Shown here piece after piece: positions 16,868-25,077 of a stretch of DNA of 64,000 bases. The DNA lies in the NCBI GenBank assembly GCA_029860075.1, contig JAOUBX010000004.1, forward strand, positions 1 to 64,000, read 5' to 3'. This stretch comes from Deltaproteobacteria bacterium. Its GTDB lineage: Bacteria; Desulfobacterota; JADFVX01. The notes beneath the pieces are model-generated. The model saw nothing but the letters and a program-made list of their open reading frames with translations, made no database searches and had not been told where the DNA came from. Every line of letters begins with the position of its first letter. Within the stretch, counting starts at the first letter, position 1. The translations under genes and the position numbers were made by a program.

Positions 16868-17227
16868 CTACATGGCGCTCTGTAAATTTCTTCTCATACT
16901 TGAAATCTGAATAATATTGAGAACTCTTGCTTTCAAAATTTCAACAAGCTCAGGCTGCATATATCCATATCTGTCAGGAACATCGAGAACGATCATTCTT
17001 TTGTTCTTAAGCAGTTTACTATATCGCCTGCTTATTTTACTTCTATGTCTCTCTTCCATGACAAAGATCAGGTCCGCCCATTCAATCAGATCACCACTTA
17101 CCGGTGTAGAGGCATCAGCATTGGTACCGGCACCGATAGCCTGAACACCTTCAAATCTGGAAAACACAGCCTCTGCAGTGGGACTGCGGAGTCTGTTTTC
17201 ACTGCAAACAAAGAGTAGCTTTTTCAT
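16868..17227 (-). CDS. Low-molecular-weight tyrosine phosphatase-like protein
   Basis: A 119-residue protein with the C-x5-R phosphatase loop at the N-terminus, CSENRLRSPTAE (Cys8, Arg14). It is shorter than classical LMW phosphatases (about 150). The later segment WADLIFVMEERHRSKI resembles the family's D-x-I-x-x-M-x-x-x-H region, but the usual C-terminal DPY/F acid motif is replaced by LDVPDRYGYM, which still supplies an Asp. It belongs to a short subfamily often annotated as protein tyrosine phosphatase; the substrate is unknown. It lies upstream of the DUF2779 gene on the same strand. Confidence 0.8.
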   Translation of the reverse strand: MKKLLFVCSENRLRSPTAEAVFSRFEGVQAIGAGTNADASTPVSGDLIEWADLIFVMEERHRSKISRRYSKLLKNKRMIVLDVPDRYGYMQPELVEILKARVLNIIQISSMRRNLQSAM

Positions 17228-17389
17228 ACATTAGGGACTATTGAATCGCTATAGATTATGGTAAGAATATAGTTAAATTAATCATAGAAAAAGAACAATT
17301 GCAAACATTTATACCAAAAAAGCGGCAATTTCATAATGATTTTATTGATAAAAAATTATAAGGCAGAAGGTGACTTTTCTTCGCTACCC

Positions 17390-17406
17390 CCTAAGTCCGA
17401 CTGGCT
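17390..17406. repeat. Single copy of the AGGAGYCTG...GACTTAGG repeat
   Basis: CCTAAGTCCGACTGGCT matches one arm of the inverted repeat at 19230-19289. It lies just past the uup stop codon. Confidence 0.45.
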
Positions 17407-17419
17407 ATTAGAGCGTACC

Positions 17420-19201
17420 TCAAGCCCCTCCCTCGATTGAAACTCTCAGTTCTTCCAGTTCTTCCCAACGTTTATAATCCTCTTCCAGGCTTTTTTCTAT
17501 ATTTTCAATGTCTGCTTTTATCTCAGAAATCCTGTCACTATTACGGTATATTTCAGGGTCAGTCATAAACTGGTAAAGTTCCTCTTTTTTTTCTTCCAGC
17601 TTCTCTATTTTCTCAGGAAGCTCTTGCAGCTCCTTATTTTCCCTGAAACTCAACTTACGGGGGCGTTCCTGCTTTTGCTTTGCTCCGGTTTTTTTTTGAT
17701 TTTCCTTTATTTCAACCTTACGCTGCCTTAGCCAGTCATCATAACCACCGACATACTCTTCGACTCTTCCCACCCCTTCAAAAACAATAGTGCTCGTTAC
17801 AATGTTATTTATAAAAGAGCGGTCGTGACTAACGAGAAGGAGCGTGCCCTTATATTCTGAAAGGACCTCTTCAAGAAGATCAAGGGTTTCCATATCAAGA
17901 TCATTTGTGGGCTCATCCATGACGATAACGTTTGACGGCTTGGTAAAAAGTTTTGCCAGCAAGAGGCGATTTCTCTCACCGCCGGAAAGAATTTTTACGG
18001 GGCTCCTCGCCCTGTCGGGCGTAAAAAGAAAATCCTGCAAATATCCGATAATATGTCTTGATTTACCGTTAAGAATGACATGGTCATTCCCTTCACCCAC
18101 ATTATCCTGGACACTTTTTTCTTCTTCGAGTTGAGATCTTAACTGGTCGAAGTAGGCTACCTCCAGCTTTGTTCCCAGCTTTAGAGTACCGGAAAGAGGC
18201 TCCATTTTATGAAGAAGCGTCTTGAGAAGTGTCGTTTTACCGGCGCCATTGGGACCGATTATGCCCACCTTATCACCGCGCATGATGATGGTGGAGAAAT
18301 CTTTTACAACAACATTACCGTCATAACCGCAGCTAAGGTTTTCGGCCTCTATGACAAGCTTTCCCGACAGTTTACCTTGCTGCAGACTCATCTTTACCTC
18401 ACCCATGTGCTGTCGCCTATCCTGAAGCTCCCTGCGCATTTTTACAAGCGCCCTCACCCTCCCCTCATTACGGGTCCGCCTTGCCTTGATCCCCTTCCTG
18501 ATCCATACTTCCTCGTCAGAAAGTTTTTTATCAAACTTTGCTCTTTGGGCCGCTTCCTCCTCTAAAAGCGACTCCTTTCTTTCGAGATAAGTATTGTAGT
18601 CGCAATTCCAGCTGCCAAGGCAGCCTCTATCAAGTTCGACTATGCGTGTAGCAAGCTTTTGCAGGAAAGTGCGGTCATGGGTAACAAAGAAAATGCTCCC
18701 TTTGTATCTAAGAAGGAAATCTTCCAGCCAGGCAATAGAGTCAATATCAAGATGGTTAGTCGGCTCATCAAGAAGGAGTATATGAGGATCTGTGGCAATT
18801 CCTCTTGCAAGAAGTACCCTTCGCTTCATGCCTGCTGAAAGATTTTTAAAAAGAGATGCGCCGTTAAGTTTCATCTGCGAGAGAAGCCTTTCTACCTGCT
18901 GCTGTCCTTCCCAGCCCGCACCATCACTAAGAGCTTCTTCCACTACGTCAGACACGGTATCATCAAGACGGTTAGGCACCTCTTGTGTCAAATAGGCAAC
19001 ACGGAGCGACTGCTGCCGGGCAATCTTTCCACTGTCAACGGCAATATCCCCTCTGATCACTTTCATCAGTGTCGATTTGCCTGCACCATTTCTACCGAGC
19101 AGACAGACCCTTTCATTTTCTTCTATCTGCAGGTTAACGCCATCAAAAAGAGGCGGTCCTCCGAAACTTAGTTTGACATCATTCATACTCAGAAGAGCCA
19201 T
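17420..19201 (-). CDS. uup: ABC-F ATPase, Uup type
   Basis: 593 residues with two ABC ATPase domains: GRNGAGKST with LSAGMKRR and LLLDEPTNHLD in the first, GPNGAGKTT with LSGGERNR and IVMDEPTNDLD in the second. The short linker and the C-terminal coiled coil (about 525-590) match Uup. Uup binds branched DNA and ribosomes and affects precise excision of transposons and late 50S assembly in enterobacteria. The first signature is LSAG rather than LSGG, a common Uup variant. The protein is full length. The start has no strong ribosome site but aligns with the family N-terminus (MALLSMNDVKLSFGG). Confidence 0.88.
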   Translation of the reverse strand: MALLSMNDVKLSFGGPPLFDGVNLQIEENERVCLLGRNGAGKSTLMKVIRGDIAVDSGKIARQQSLRVAYLTQEVPNRLDDTVSDVVEEALSDGAGWEGQQQVERLLSQMKLNGASLFKNLSAGMKRRVLLARGIATDPHILLLDEPTNHLDIDSIAWLEDFLLRYKGSIFFVTHDRTFLQKLATRIVELDRGCLGSWNCDYNTYLERKESLLEEEAAQRAKFDKKLSDEEVWIRKGIKARRTRNEGRVRALVKMRRELQDRRQHMGEVKMSLQQGKLSGKLVIEAENLSCGYDGNVVVKDFSTIIMRGDKVGIIGPNGAGKTTLLKTLLHKMEPLSGTLKLGTKLEVAYFDQLRSQLEEEKSVQDNVGEGNDHVILNGKSRHIIGYLQDFLFTPDRARSPVKILSGGERNRLLLAKLFTKPSNVIVMDEPTNDLDMETLDLLEEVLSEYKGTLLLVSHDRSFINNIVTSTIVFEGVGRVEEYVGGYDDWLRQRKVEIKENQKKTGAKQKQERPRKLSFRENKELQELPEKIEKLEEKKEELYQFMTDPEIYRNSDRISEIKADIENIEKSLEEDYKRWEELEELRVSIEGGA

Positions 19202-19229
19202 AAAGATTATTCTCCGTCATTTAATATAC

Positions 19230-19289
19230 AGGAGCCTGTCGGACTTAGGGCTTTTTCTCGCTACAAATTCCTAAGTCAGACAGACTCCT
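19230..19289. repeat. 20-bp inverted repeat (AGGAGYCTGTCNGACTTAGG family)
   Basis: Arms at 19230-19249 and 19270-19289 match at 18 of 20 positions around a 20-base AT-rich spacer. Related single arms occur at 17390, 30314, 40881 and 61365, so this is a dispersed repeat family. Here it can form a long hairpin just upstream of uup. Confidence 0.65.
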
Positions 19290-19379
19290 AGCCGGCATTA
19301 TAGCATTTTCTTGAATTATTAAGTAATGATTCCACTCAATGAAGGCGGGGAATACAGAAAAGAATATAAAGAGGATTCA

Positions 19380-19772
19380 CTAGTCAATGGTCTCAATCCT
19401 GTCGCTTGCCTTACTTACGATAAAGATCCTCTCATTATTGCTTTTGGGATCGGTGGGGGTTACAAAAAAGCCGGTTTTATTGAGAGAAAAGGTTGCCGTA
19501 TAACCTACCAATGTTTCACCATCATGAAAATGAATCCTTACCTTTTTGCCGAAACCTTTTTTTCCCGTATCGACTACCTTCCTGTAACGAGGGTTTCCTT
19601 TCAAACTTTTAACAAAGTAAACAGCCTTGAGTTCTGATATATGGACCTCTTTATGGAAGAAACCTATTTCATCATTATCGATAAAAAAGGACTCCTTTTC
19701 CGGCGAAAAGCTGCTGGTTTCACCCTTAACCCTTCTGCCATCTACAAAATGAGCAACGACGAGGTTCTTCAT
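19380..19772 (-). CDS. Conserved small protein, possible PilZ-like barrel
   Basis: About 130 residues, beginning MKNLVVAHFVDGRRVKGETSS. It reads as two similar beta-rich halves, each with a hydrophobic strand, a G-x-T turn and F-x-P: ...KGETSSFSPEKESFFI and ...VGYTATFSLNKTGFFV, suggesting an internal duplication. I recall similar proteins annotated as PilZ-like or DUF6982-type in deltaproteobacteria, but no PilZ RxxxR motif is clear. The ATG at 19772 is chosen because the protein aligns there and AAGG precedes it. No operon partner. Function unknown. Confidence 0.65.
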   Translation of the reverse strand: MKNLVVAHFVDGRRVKGETSSFSPEKESFFIDNDEIGFFHKEVHISELKAVYFVKSLKGNPRYRKVVDTGKKGFGKKVRIHFHDGETLVGYTATFSLNKTGFFVTPTDPKSNNERIFIVSKASDRIETID

Positions 19773-19949
19773 GATTAACCTTATATCGCAAAAGAGTGTC
19801 CCTTGCAAGCAAATGTCATTTCGACCAAAGAGAGAAATCTTAATCATCTATTCAATGAATTGAAAGAAAGATTTCTCTCTTCCTTCGAAATGCCCCCTGG
19901 TGTTTTTTCTCTCACTCTTTTCTGTAAATTCTGTGGCCAAAACTTCTGC

Positions 19950-19980
19950 TTGACATGAATCCCATAAAAAAGACTATAAT
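19950..19980 (+). promoter_or_regulatory. Sigma70-type promoter of the leuA leader
   Basis: TTGACA (19950-19955) and TATAAT (19975-19980), both consensus, are separated by 19 bases, slightly longer than ideal. The expected transcription start lies only a few bases before the leader-peptide ATG at 19991, so the leader peptide would be translated from a nearly leaderless RNA. Confidence 0.8.
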
Positions 19981-19990
19981 AGTATCCATT

Positions 19991-20077
19991 ATGAACGTTA
20001 ATTCAACAATCCTAAGCAACCTTCTACTACCAAACCTGTCTCTTTTGAGGCAAGGTTACAGGAAGAGGTGCATTTAA
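19991..20077 (+). CDS. Leucine-rich leader peptide of the leuA attenuator
   Basis: A 28-codon frame encoding MNVNSTILSNLLLPNLSLLR followed by QGYRKRCI and TAA. It holds seven Leu codons, including a CTT-CTA-CTA triplet and the sparse CTA codon three times. It begins about 10 bases after the -10 box and ends before an antiterminator/terminator pair that precedes a leucine-biosynthesis gene. This is the standard arrangement for ribosome-mediated attenuation: with little charged Leu-tRNA the ribosome stalls on the Leu codons. No Shine-Dalgarno sequence is visible, consistent with a leaderless start. Too short for ordinary gene callers. Confidence 0.78.
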   Translation: MNVNSTILSNLLLPNLSLLRQGYRKRCI

Positions 20078-20150
20078 GGGTTAGTGAATAACTGAAAAAT
20101 TAAACAGGCATTCTAAAAGCCACCACCTCTTCGAGGTCGGTGGCTTTTTT
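20062..20150 (+). promoter_or_regulatory. leuA attenuator: antiterminator and terminator
   Basis: The terminator stem is GCCACC-ACCTC (20119-20129) with GAGGT-CGGTGGC (20133-20144), followed by six T. The last codons of the leader peptide contain GAAGAGGTG (20062-20070), which is exactly complementary to CACCTCTTC (20124-20132) in the 5' arm and loop of the terminator. Pairing of these nine bases would prevent the terminator. A ribosome stalled on the Leu codons leaves 20062-20070 free (read-through). One that reaches the stop codon at 20075 covers it (termination). A further stem-loop with arms AGTGCCTT/AAGGCACT (20151-20200) follows and may be an RNA-processing or pause structure. Confidence 0.75.
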
Positions 20151-20260
20151 AGTGCCTTAGAAATAATTTTTTTCTGTAGAAATTATTTCGTGAAGGCACT
20201 TATACCCGGAGGGTATTATTAACTCCGTCCTTGAAGAGATCAAACAAGAGGAGGATAGAT

Positions 20261-21925
20261 ATGAAGGAACAAAGAAAAAACAAGTACCAACCCTACCCTG
20301 CTATGGCCCTTTCAGACAGAAGCTGGCCTGACAAGGTCATTACAAAGGCGCCCCTTTGGTGTAGCGTCGATCTTAGAGACGGCAACCAGGCCCTTGCCTC
20401 ACCTATGGGAATTGACCAGAAGATGGCCATGTTCGACCTCCTTGTAAGAATCGGTTTTAAGGAGATAGAGGTTGGTTTTCCTGCGGCTTCGGAGGTGGAA
20501 TTTAATTTCCTGCGGAAACTGATCGAGAAAGATCATATTCCCTGTGATGTAACCTTACAGGTGCTCACTACTGCCCGTGAAGAGCATATTAAGAGAACCT
20601 TTGAGGCCATCAAGGGAGTTAATAAGGCCATCGTTCATCTTTACAACTCTACATCGAGAGTACAGCGGGAAGCGGTCTTTAAAAAGAGTCAGAATGAGAT
20701 AACTGCCATTGCCGTCAAGGGTGCCGCTACTATGAAGCAATTGAGAGATGAGTCCGGCAACAGCGGAATCAGATTTGAGTACTCTCCCGAAAGTTATACG
20801 GGAACAGAGGACAGCTTTGCCCTTCATATCTGTCATGCCGTTATGGATGTGTGGAAACCGACCCGTCTCGACAGGATGATTATCAATCTCCCTGCAACGG
20901 TAGAGATGTTTACACCCAACATCTATGCCGACAGGATCGAATGGTTTCACCGTCATATTAAATACCGGGAATCTGTCATTTTAAGCGTCCATACCCATAA
21001 TGACAGGGGAACAGCCGTAGCGGCGGCAGAAATGGCGATCATGGCAGGTGCCGACCGCGTGGAAGGCGCTCTTTTCGGCAACGGTGAGCGCTCGGGAAAT
21101 ATGGATATAGTCACTATGGCCCTTAATCTCTATACCCAGGGGATAGAAACGGGACTCGATTTTTCAGACATTGACCATGTAAGGAAAATCTATAGAGAGT
21201 GCACGGCTATGGATATTCATCCCCGCCACCCTTATGCAGGAGAACTCGTCTACACAGCTTTTTCCGGCTCACATCAGGATGCAATCAACAAGGGGCTCAA
21301 AGCCAATGAGGCATCTGAAAGTGAACGATGGGATGTACCCTACCTCCCTATTGACCCGAAAGATGTGGGAAGAAACTACGAAGCCGTCATCAGGATCAAC
21401 AGCCAGTCGGGAAAAGGCGGAGTCGCCTACATCATGGAAAGTGAGTTCGGCTATCGCCTTCCGAGAGATATGCAGCCACATTTCGGTAAGATCGTACAAA
21501 AGGAAACTGAAATTAAGGGATCGGAATTAGCGGCTAAGGAGATAGGTAACGCTTTTCATGACACCTACATGCCGGATAGTGGCCCCTACTGTCTCAAATC
21601 ATTTGAGAGCCATAATGCCACCGGTGAGGTTTCTCATATTGAGGCGGTAATAAGCCATGAAGGTGTCCATTTCTCCATCAAATCGGAAGGGAAAGGCCCC
21701 ATTGATGCTTTTGCAAAAGGGATGAAGGAGGAATTTGCTCTCTCTTTTACCATAACGATCTACGAGGAACATGAATTGTCGCCAGGCTCGGAAGCAAAAG
21801 CTATAGCCTATATGGGAATTACTGATAAAAGAGGCCAAACCTTTTTCGGGGCGGCAATTGATGAGAATATTGAAATGGCGACTGTAAAGGCGCTCGTTTG
21901 TGCTGTTTGTCGTATGCGCATGTAA
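20261..21925 (+). CDS. leuA: 2-isopropylmalate synthase (long, LeuA type 2)
   Basis: A 554-residue enzyme of leucine biosynthesis that condenses acetyl-CoA with 2-oxoisovalerate. The catalytic barrel has the DRE-TIM start SVDLRDGNQAL, the metal site SVHTHNDRGTA and the GNGERSGNMD segment. The C-terminal third (from about residue 420) is the LeuA regulatory domain for leucine feedback (HNATGEVSHIEAVISHEG, GITDKRGQTFFGAAIDENIE). Length and sequence match the type found in yeast and many bacteria rather than the shorter E. coli form. The ATG at 20261 has AGGAGG 8 bases upstream; an in-frame TTG at 20231 is less likely. Control is by the leucine attenuator upstream. No other leu or ilv genes are adjacent. 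Confidence 0.93.
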   Translation: MKEQRKNKYQPYPAMALSDRSWPDKVITKAPLWCSVDLRDGNQALASPMGIDQKMAMFDLLVRIGFKEIEVGFPAASEVEFNFLRKLIEKDHIPCDVTLQVLTTAREEHIKRTFEAIKGVNKAIVHLYNSTSRVQREAVFKKSQNEITAIAVKGAATMKQLRDESGNSGIRFEYSPESYTGTEDSFALHICHAVMDVWKPTRLDRMIINLPATVEMFTPNIYADRIEWFHRHIKYRESVILSVHTHNDRGTAVAAAEMAIMAGADRVEGALFGNGERSGNMDIVTMALNLYTQGIETGLDFSDIDHVRKIYRECTAMDIHPRHPYAGELVYTAFSGSHQDAINKGLKANEASESERWDVPYLPIDPKDVGRNYEAVIRINSQSGKGGVAYIMESEFGYRLPRDMQPHFGKIVQKETEIKGSELAAKEIGNAFHDTYMPDSGPYCLKSFESHNATGEVSHIEAVISHEGVHFSIKSEGKGPIDAFAKGMKEEFALSFTITIYEEHELSPGSEAKAIAYMGITDKRGQTFFGAAIDENIEMATVKALVCAVCRMRM

Positions 21926-21933
21926 GACAACTG

Positions 21934-21965
21934 CTCCTCCCCTCTAACAAAGGGGAGGATTTTTT
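21934..21965 (+). terminator. Rho-independent terminator of leuA
   Basis: Perfect 9-bp stem TCCTCCCCT (21935-21943) / AGGGGAGGA (21951-21959) followed by six T, nine bases past the leuA stop. Confidence 0.85.
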
Positions 21966-21985
21966 CCCTCATAAGCAGCAAAGGC

Positions 21986-22020
21986 CTCCCCCTTTTGCAA
22001 AGGGGGAAAGAGGGGGATTT
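21986..22020. repeat. 35-bp C/G-rich repeat, copy left of the U32 gene
   Basis: The unit built from CTCCCCCTTTTGCAAAGGGG plus AAAGAGGGGGATTT is identical over 35 bases to the one at 24374-24408 and in the same orientation. The pair brackets the U32 gene. Confidence 0.75.
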
Positions 22021-22057
22021 GAGTACTGTCATTAGGCACTAAAGGAATTTATTCTTC

Positions 22058-24310
22058 TTAGATTCCTTTTTTATATTGGGCCTTAGTTGTGGGGTGAATA
22101 ATTTGATTAAGTTCCTTAATTGATTCAGAATTTCCATTCAGGCAATTTTCAAAAAGCTTTATTATTCCCCTTTTATCCATATCTATTTCAGTACCCGTTT
22201 TTATATCCCGTAAATCAATGAAAAAGCCGGAAAAGAGATCCGGCAAATCTGAAATAATATCCGTATTGAGATAATTTTTCTCATTGTAGAGACAATTATA
22301 GCTCCCTGATCTTTTTTCAATGAGAAAAGAGACCTTTTTTACATTTGTAATTAATGCAGATTTATTACACTCTGGAATACAGTTATCATCAATTCTATCT
22401 TTTTCACATCCCGTCACCTGATGAAAAAAACATTGCCTGCTGGTCATTAATACAATGGGGTGATAGATACTGTAATAAAGTTCGAAATCGTCAGGCCTTT
22501 TAATGTTCTTTATCTGAATTTTTTTAAGCTCATTTGAAATGAATGAACCATGACAGTTAAATTTTTCCTTCAAACATAAAAGGCTAAAGGAATTAACAAT
22601 ATTAAGATAGGGGCCTGCTATCCAGGGGATTCCATTTTTACCCGCTTCATAAGCAATTCCCGTATTGTTAGTTACAATAAGTTTGGGTTGCAGCTGCCTA
22701 AGAAACTCCACTGCAGCAGCATAGCTTTCTCCGATTAAAACAGAGGGGAACCAGGGAATTAATTTCTTATTTTTTCTAAAAAGTTCTATAAACTCAGGCA
22801 CTTCATTTTCAATGCAATCAGGAAGTTGAAAATAGATGTTTGCAGAGCTTGCATTACAAAGATATAGATCCTTTTGGGAGGAGATTAATACAGAAAGCGT
22901 GGGTTTTATCTTTACGTTATTCTGCTTTTTTATGAGGGGAACTTCAATAGGGTCAACAAATTCTCTTGAGCCATTCAAGATGTATAATATTCTTTTTTTT
23001 ATTAAAGTAAGTTCTTTAAAAGGGATAAAAAGATCATCTTCAAGTGCCTCTAATTCCAGCGCCTTAATGTAATATGAGCTATCATTTACAGCTTTAAGCC
23101 GTTGTAATAAAAAATCCTTATTTAAGGTCTCATGAGCGGCTTTTTTAAGATGAGTCTCTGAAAGCACATCAAAGGTACTGTCCGTTGTTTTTACAGAGAC
23201 TTTTAAAGGCCTATCTTCTTTCCCTGAAATATTTATTATTAAAGGCGATTTTTCTATACTTAAGTCTTTAATTTTACCTTTAACAGTCCATATAATTTCT
23301 TCTTTTTTGTCATAAAATTCCTTTTTCTCTTTTATCAATTTATCATTTGAAGAATCAATATTAAGCTCAGAATACTGCTTTATTGAATGGTCCCTGGGAT
23401 AATCAATAAACATATCTTTATTAATATCTCCCTTCATAAAGGCATTTGAAAAATCCCGGTTAAAGACCTTATAAAGATCGCTATTGTCGCTCTTTAGTCT
23501 GTATTGATTATAAAAACTAGCGATTTGCTTTCTCCAGCTGTTTACCACCGTATAGACGTAATCAAAGCTCTTTATTCTTCCTTCAATCTTTATTGAGTCA
23601 ACGCGGGCATCATATATTTCCCTTAGATCAAACCAGGCTGAATTATCTTTAAGATTAAGAGGGAAGTTTTTACCTTGTGGCGTCGTTATATATTCATCTC
23701 TGCAGGGTTGGCTGCATCTGCCGCGATTTCCTGAATTCCCCCCATGAAGAGAACTGATATAACAAAGGCCTGAAAAAGAGATACAGTAGGAACCGTGGAC
23801 AAATATTTCGGTCAGGATATTACTTTTATGCCCAACCACCGCTAATGCTTTTACTTCATTAATATTCAACTCTCTTGATAGATTAACCCGGGTAGCATTG
23901 AGTTTATGTAAAAAATGTATCTGACCTTCATTATGGGTAGTAAGCTGAGTAGAGGCATGAATTTTAAGCCCCTTAAAATAGTTGGATAAGAGATAAAACA
24001 TCCCTAAATCCTGCACAATGACTCCATCGATAGACGTATTAACTAATTTATTCAGTAACCTGATAAGGGCCGGGATTTCACTTTCCGTGATAATGATATT
24101 AAGGGTGAGAAAAACTTCGCAATTATTTTTATGAGCAAGCCTTAAAATCCCATTCAAATCTTCAAATGTTATATTTTCTGCCCGGTTTCTGGCATTAAAT
24201 TTATCCAAACCACAGTAGATAGCATCCGCTCCTGCAACAATTGCAGCTTTTATGGAATCAATATCTCCGCCTGGCGCCAGTAATTCAATTTTTCTCTTCA
24301 TGGGGTTCAT
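22058..24310 (-). CDS. U32-family peptidase / RNA hydroxylation protein
   Basis: A 750-residue member of peptidase family U32. The N-terminal region shows the family pattern: KIELLAPGGDIDSIKAAIVAGADAIYCGL, then VIVQDLGM and IHASTQLTTHN. A cysteine cluster follows: GSYCISFSGLCYISSL and GRCSQPCRDEY, with further cysteines in RQCFFHQVTGCEKDRIDDNC. Cysteines of this kind hold an Fe-S cluster in UbiU/V, and E. coli RlhA and TrhP use the same fold for rRNA or tRNA hydroxylation. The length is close to RlhA (YdcP) plus extra C-terminal sequence. Base composition is more AT-rich than leuA, and identical 35-bp repeats flank the gene, so transfer is possible. The start may be the ATG at 24310 or the one at 24301. 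Confidence 0.8.
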   Translation of the reverse strand: MNPMKRKIELLAPGGDIDSIKAAIVAGADAIYCGLDKFNARNRAENITFEDLNGILRLAHKNNCEVFLTLNIIITESEIPALIRLLNKLVNTSIDGVIVQDLGMFYLLSNYFKGLKIHASTQLTTHNEGQIHFLHKLNATRVNLSRELNINEVKALAVVGHKSNILTEIFVHGSYCISFSGLCYISSLHGGNSGNRGRCSQPCRDEYITTPQGKNFPLNLKDNSAWFDLREIYDARVDSIKIEGRIKSFDYVYTVVNSWRKQIASFYNQYRLKSDNSDLYKVFNRDFSNAFMKGDINKDMFIDYPRDHSIKQYSELNIDSSNDKLIKEKKEFYDKKEEIIWTVKGKIKDLSIEKSPLIINISGKEDRPLKVSVKTTDSTFDVLSETHLKKAAHETLNKDFLLQRLKAVNDSSYYIKALELEALEDDLFIPFKELTLIKKRILYILNGSREFVDPIEVPLIKKQNNVKIKPTLSVLISSQKDLYLCNASSANIYFQLPDCIENEVPEFIELFRKNKKLIPWFPSVLIGESYAAAVEFLRQLQPKLIVTNNTGIAYEAGKNGIPWIAGPYLNIVNSFSLLCLKEKFNCHGSFISNELKKIQIKNIKRPDDFELYYSIYHPIVLMTSRQCFFHQVTGCEKDRIDDNCIPECNKSALITNVKKVSFLIEKRSGSYNCLYNEKNYLNTDIISDLPDLFSGFFIDLRDIKTGTEIDMDKRGIIKLFENCLNGNSESIKELNQIIHPTTKAQYKKGI

Positions 24311-24373
24311 TGTAACTTAATTGAAGTCGGTGACATGAAATAATCTGTTGTAAGGATGGATACCCTCATAACC

Positions 24374-24408
24374 CTCCCCCTTTTGCAAAGGGGGAAAGAG
24401 GGGGATTT
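24374..24408. repeat. 35-bp C/G-rich repeat, copy right of the U32 gene
   Basis: Identical to 21986-22020 over 35 bases, direct orientation. It sits in the leader region of the U32 gene. Confidence 0.75.
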
Positions 24409-24500
24409 AAGTGGCTGTGATTCCAAACGGTTAGCTTGCGACCCAGAAAATGGAGAGCGAGAATATTTAAATGGAGTTAAAAGAGGTAATAATTTAGCCG

Positions 24501-24713
24501 TCAATAATGATATCTGCACTGCACGACTATAAGGTTAGCATCATTGACTTTATAAACAAGCCGATGTTCACGGTCTATCCTGCGCGACCAGTATCCGGAC
24601 CAGTTGTGTTTTAAAGGCTCCGGATCTCCAATCCCTTCAAATGGATTTCTTTTAATCTCTTTAATGAGTCTGTTGATCCGTTTTAGTACCTTTTCGGCCC
24701 AAGACAAGATCAT
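24501..24713 (-). CDS. yoeB: YoeB-family toxin with shortened N-terminus
   Basis: 70 residues. YoeB is a ribosome-dependent mRNA endonuclease. The catalytic positions are present: the Glu of DPEPLKHN, the Arg of EHRLVY and the terminal CRYHY (His-Tyr). The usual family length is about 84. Against the E. coli protein, MILSWAE corresponds to its first 7 residues and KVLKRINRLIKEIKRNPFEG to residues from about 22, so about 14 residues of helix 1 are missing in frame. The gene overlaps the antitoxin by 4 bases (ATGA), as usual. Activity may be weakened or lost. Confidence 0.88.
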   Translation of the reverse strand: MILSWAEKVLKRINRLIKEIKRNPFEGIGDPEPLKHNWSGYWSRRIDREHRLVYKVNDANLIVVQCRYHY

Positions 24714-24964
24714 TCTTCAATAAGATCTTTAGTGATAGCTTTGCCTGCCTCAACTTCAGCAATGGCCTCGTTGAGACGCTCCGCATTTTTAGGACTCGCC
24801 ATTAAGTAGGCCGTTTCTTCATAGGATTTGAAATCCTCCAAAGAAATGACAACGGCAGGCTTACCATTCCTGCGGGTAATCAGTATAGGCACATGATCAT
24901 CGTTAACTTTGTCTAGTGTGCCGGCCAAATGACTTCGAAATTCAGAGTAGCTAATAGAATCCAT
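24710..24964 (-). CDS. yefM: YefM/Phd-family antitoxin
   Basis: 84 residues. The N-terminal Phd/YefM fold is typical: ISYSEFRSHLAGTLDKV, VPILITRRNGKPAVVISLEDF, then YLMASPKNAERLNEAIAEVE. The flexible C-terminal tail would wrap YoeB. It is the first gene of the pair, with AAAGGAGG before the ATG. It should neutralise the toxin and repress its own promoter; a matching operator is seen upstream at 25004-25021. Confidence 0.92.
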   Translation of the reverse strand: MDSISYSEFRSHLAGTLDKVNDDHVPILITRRNGKPAVVISLEDFKSYEETAYLMASPKNAERLNEAIAEVEAGKAITKDLIEE

Positions 24965-25003
24965 TATTAATGCCTCCTTTGAGTAAATATACCCCTATTA
25001 CAC

Positions 25004-25021
25004 TTGTACTATTAATTGTAC
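25004..25021. promoter_or_regulatory. Putative YefM operator
   Basis: TTGTAC at 25004-25009 and again at 25016-25021, 12 bp centre to centre, about 40-57 bases upstream of yefM. The E. coli YefM-YoeB operator uses TGTACA cores with the same 12-bp spacing, as I recall it. Both cores here are one base short of the full palindrome. Confidence 0.55.
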
Positions 25022-25077
25022 GCAAGAAGGATTTTCACAGTTTGTTGAGGAAAGGTTCGGGCCTATTCCGCTTAAGC

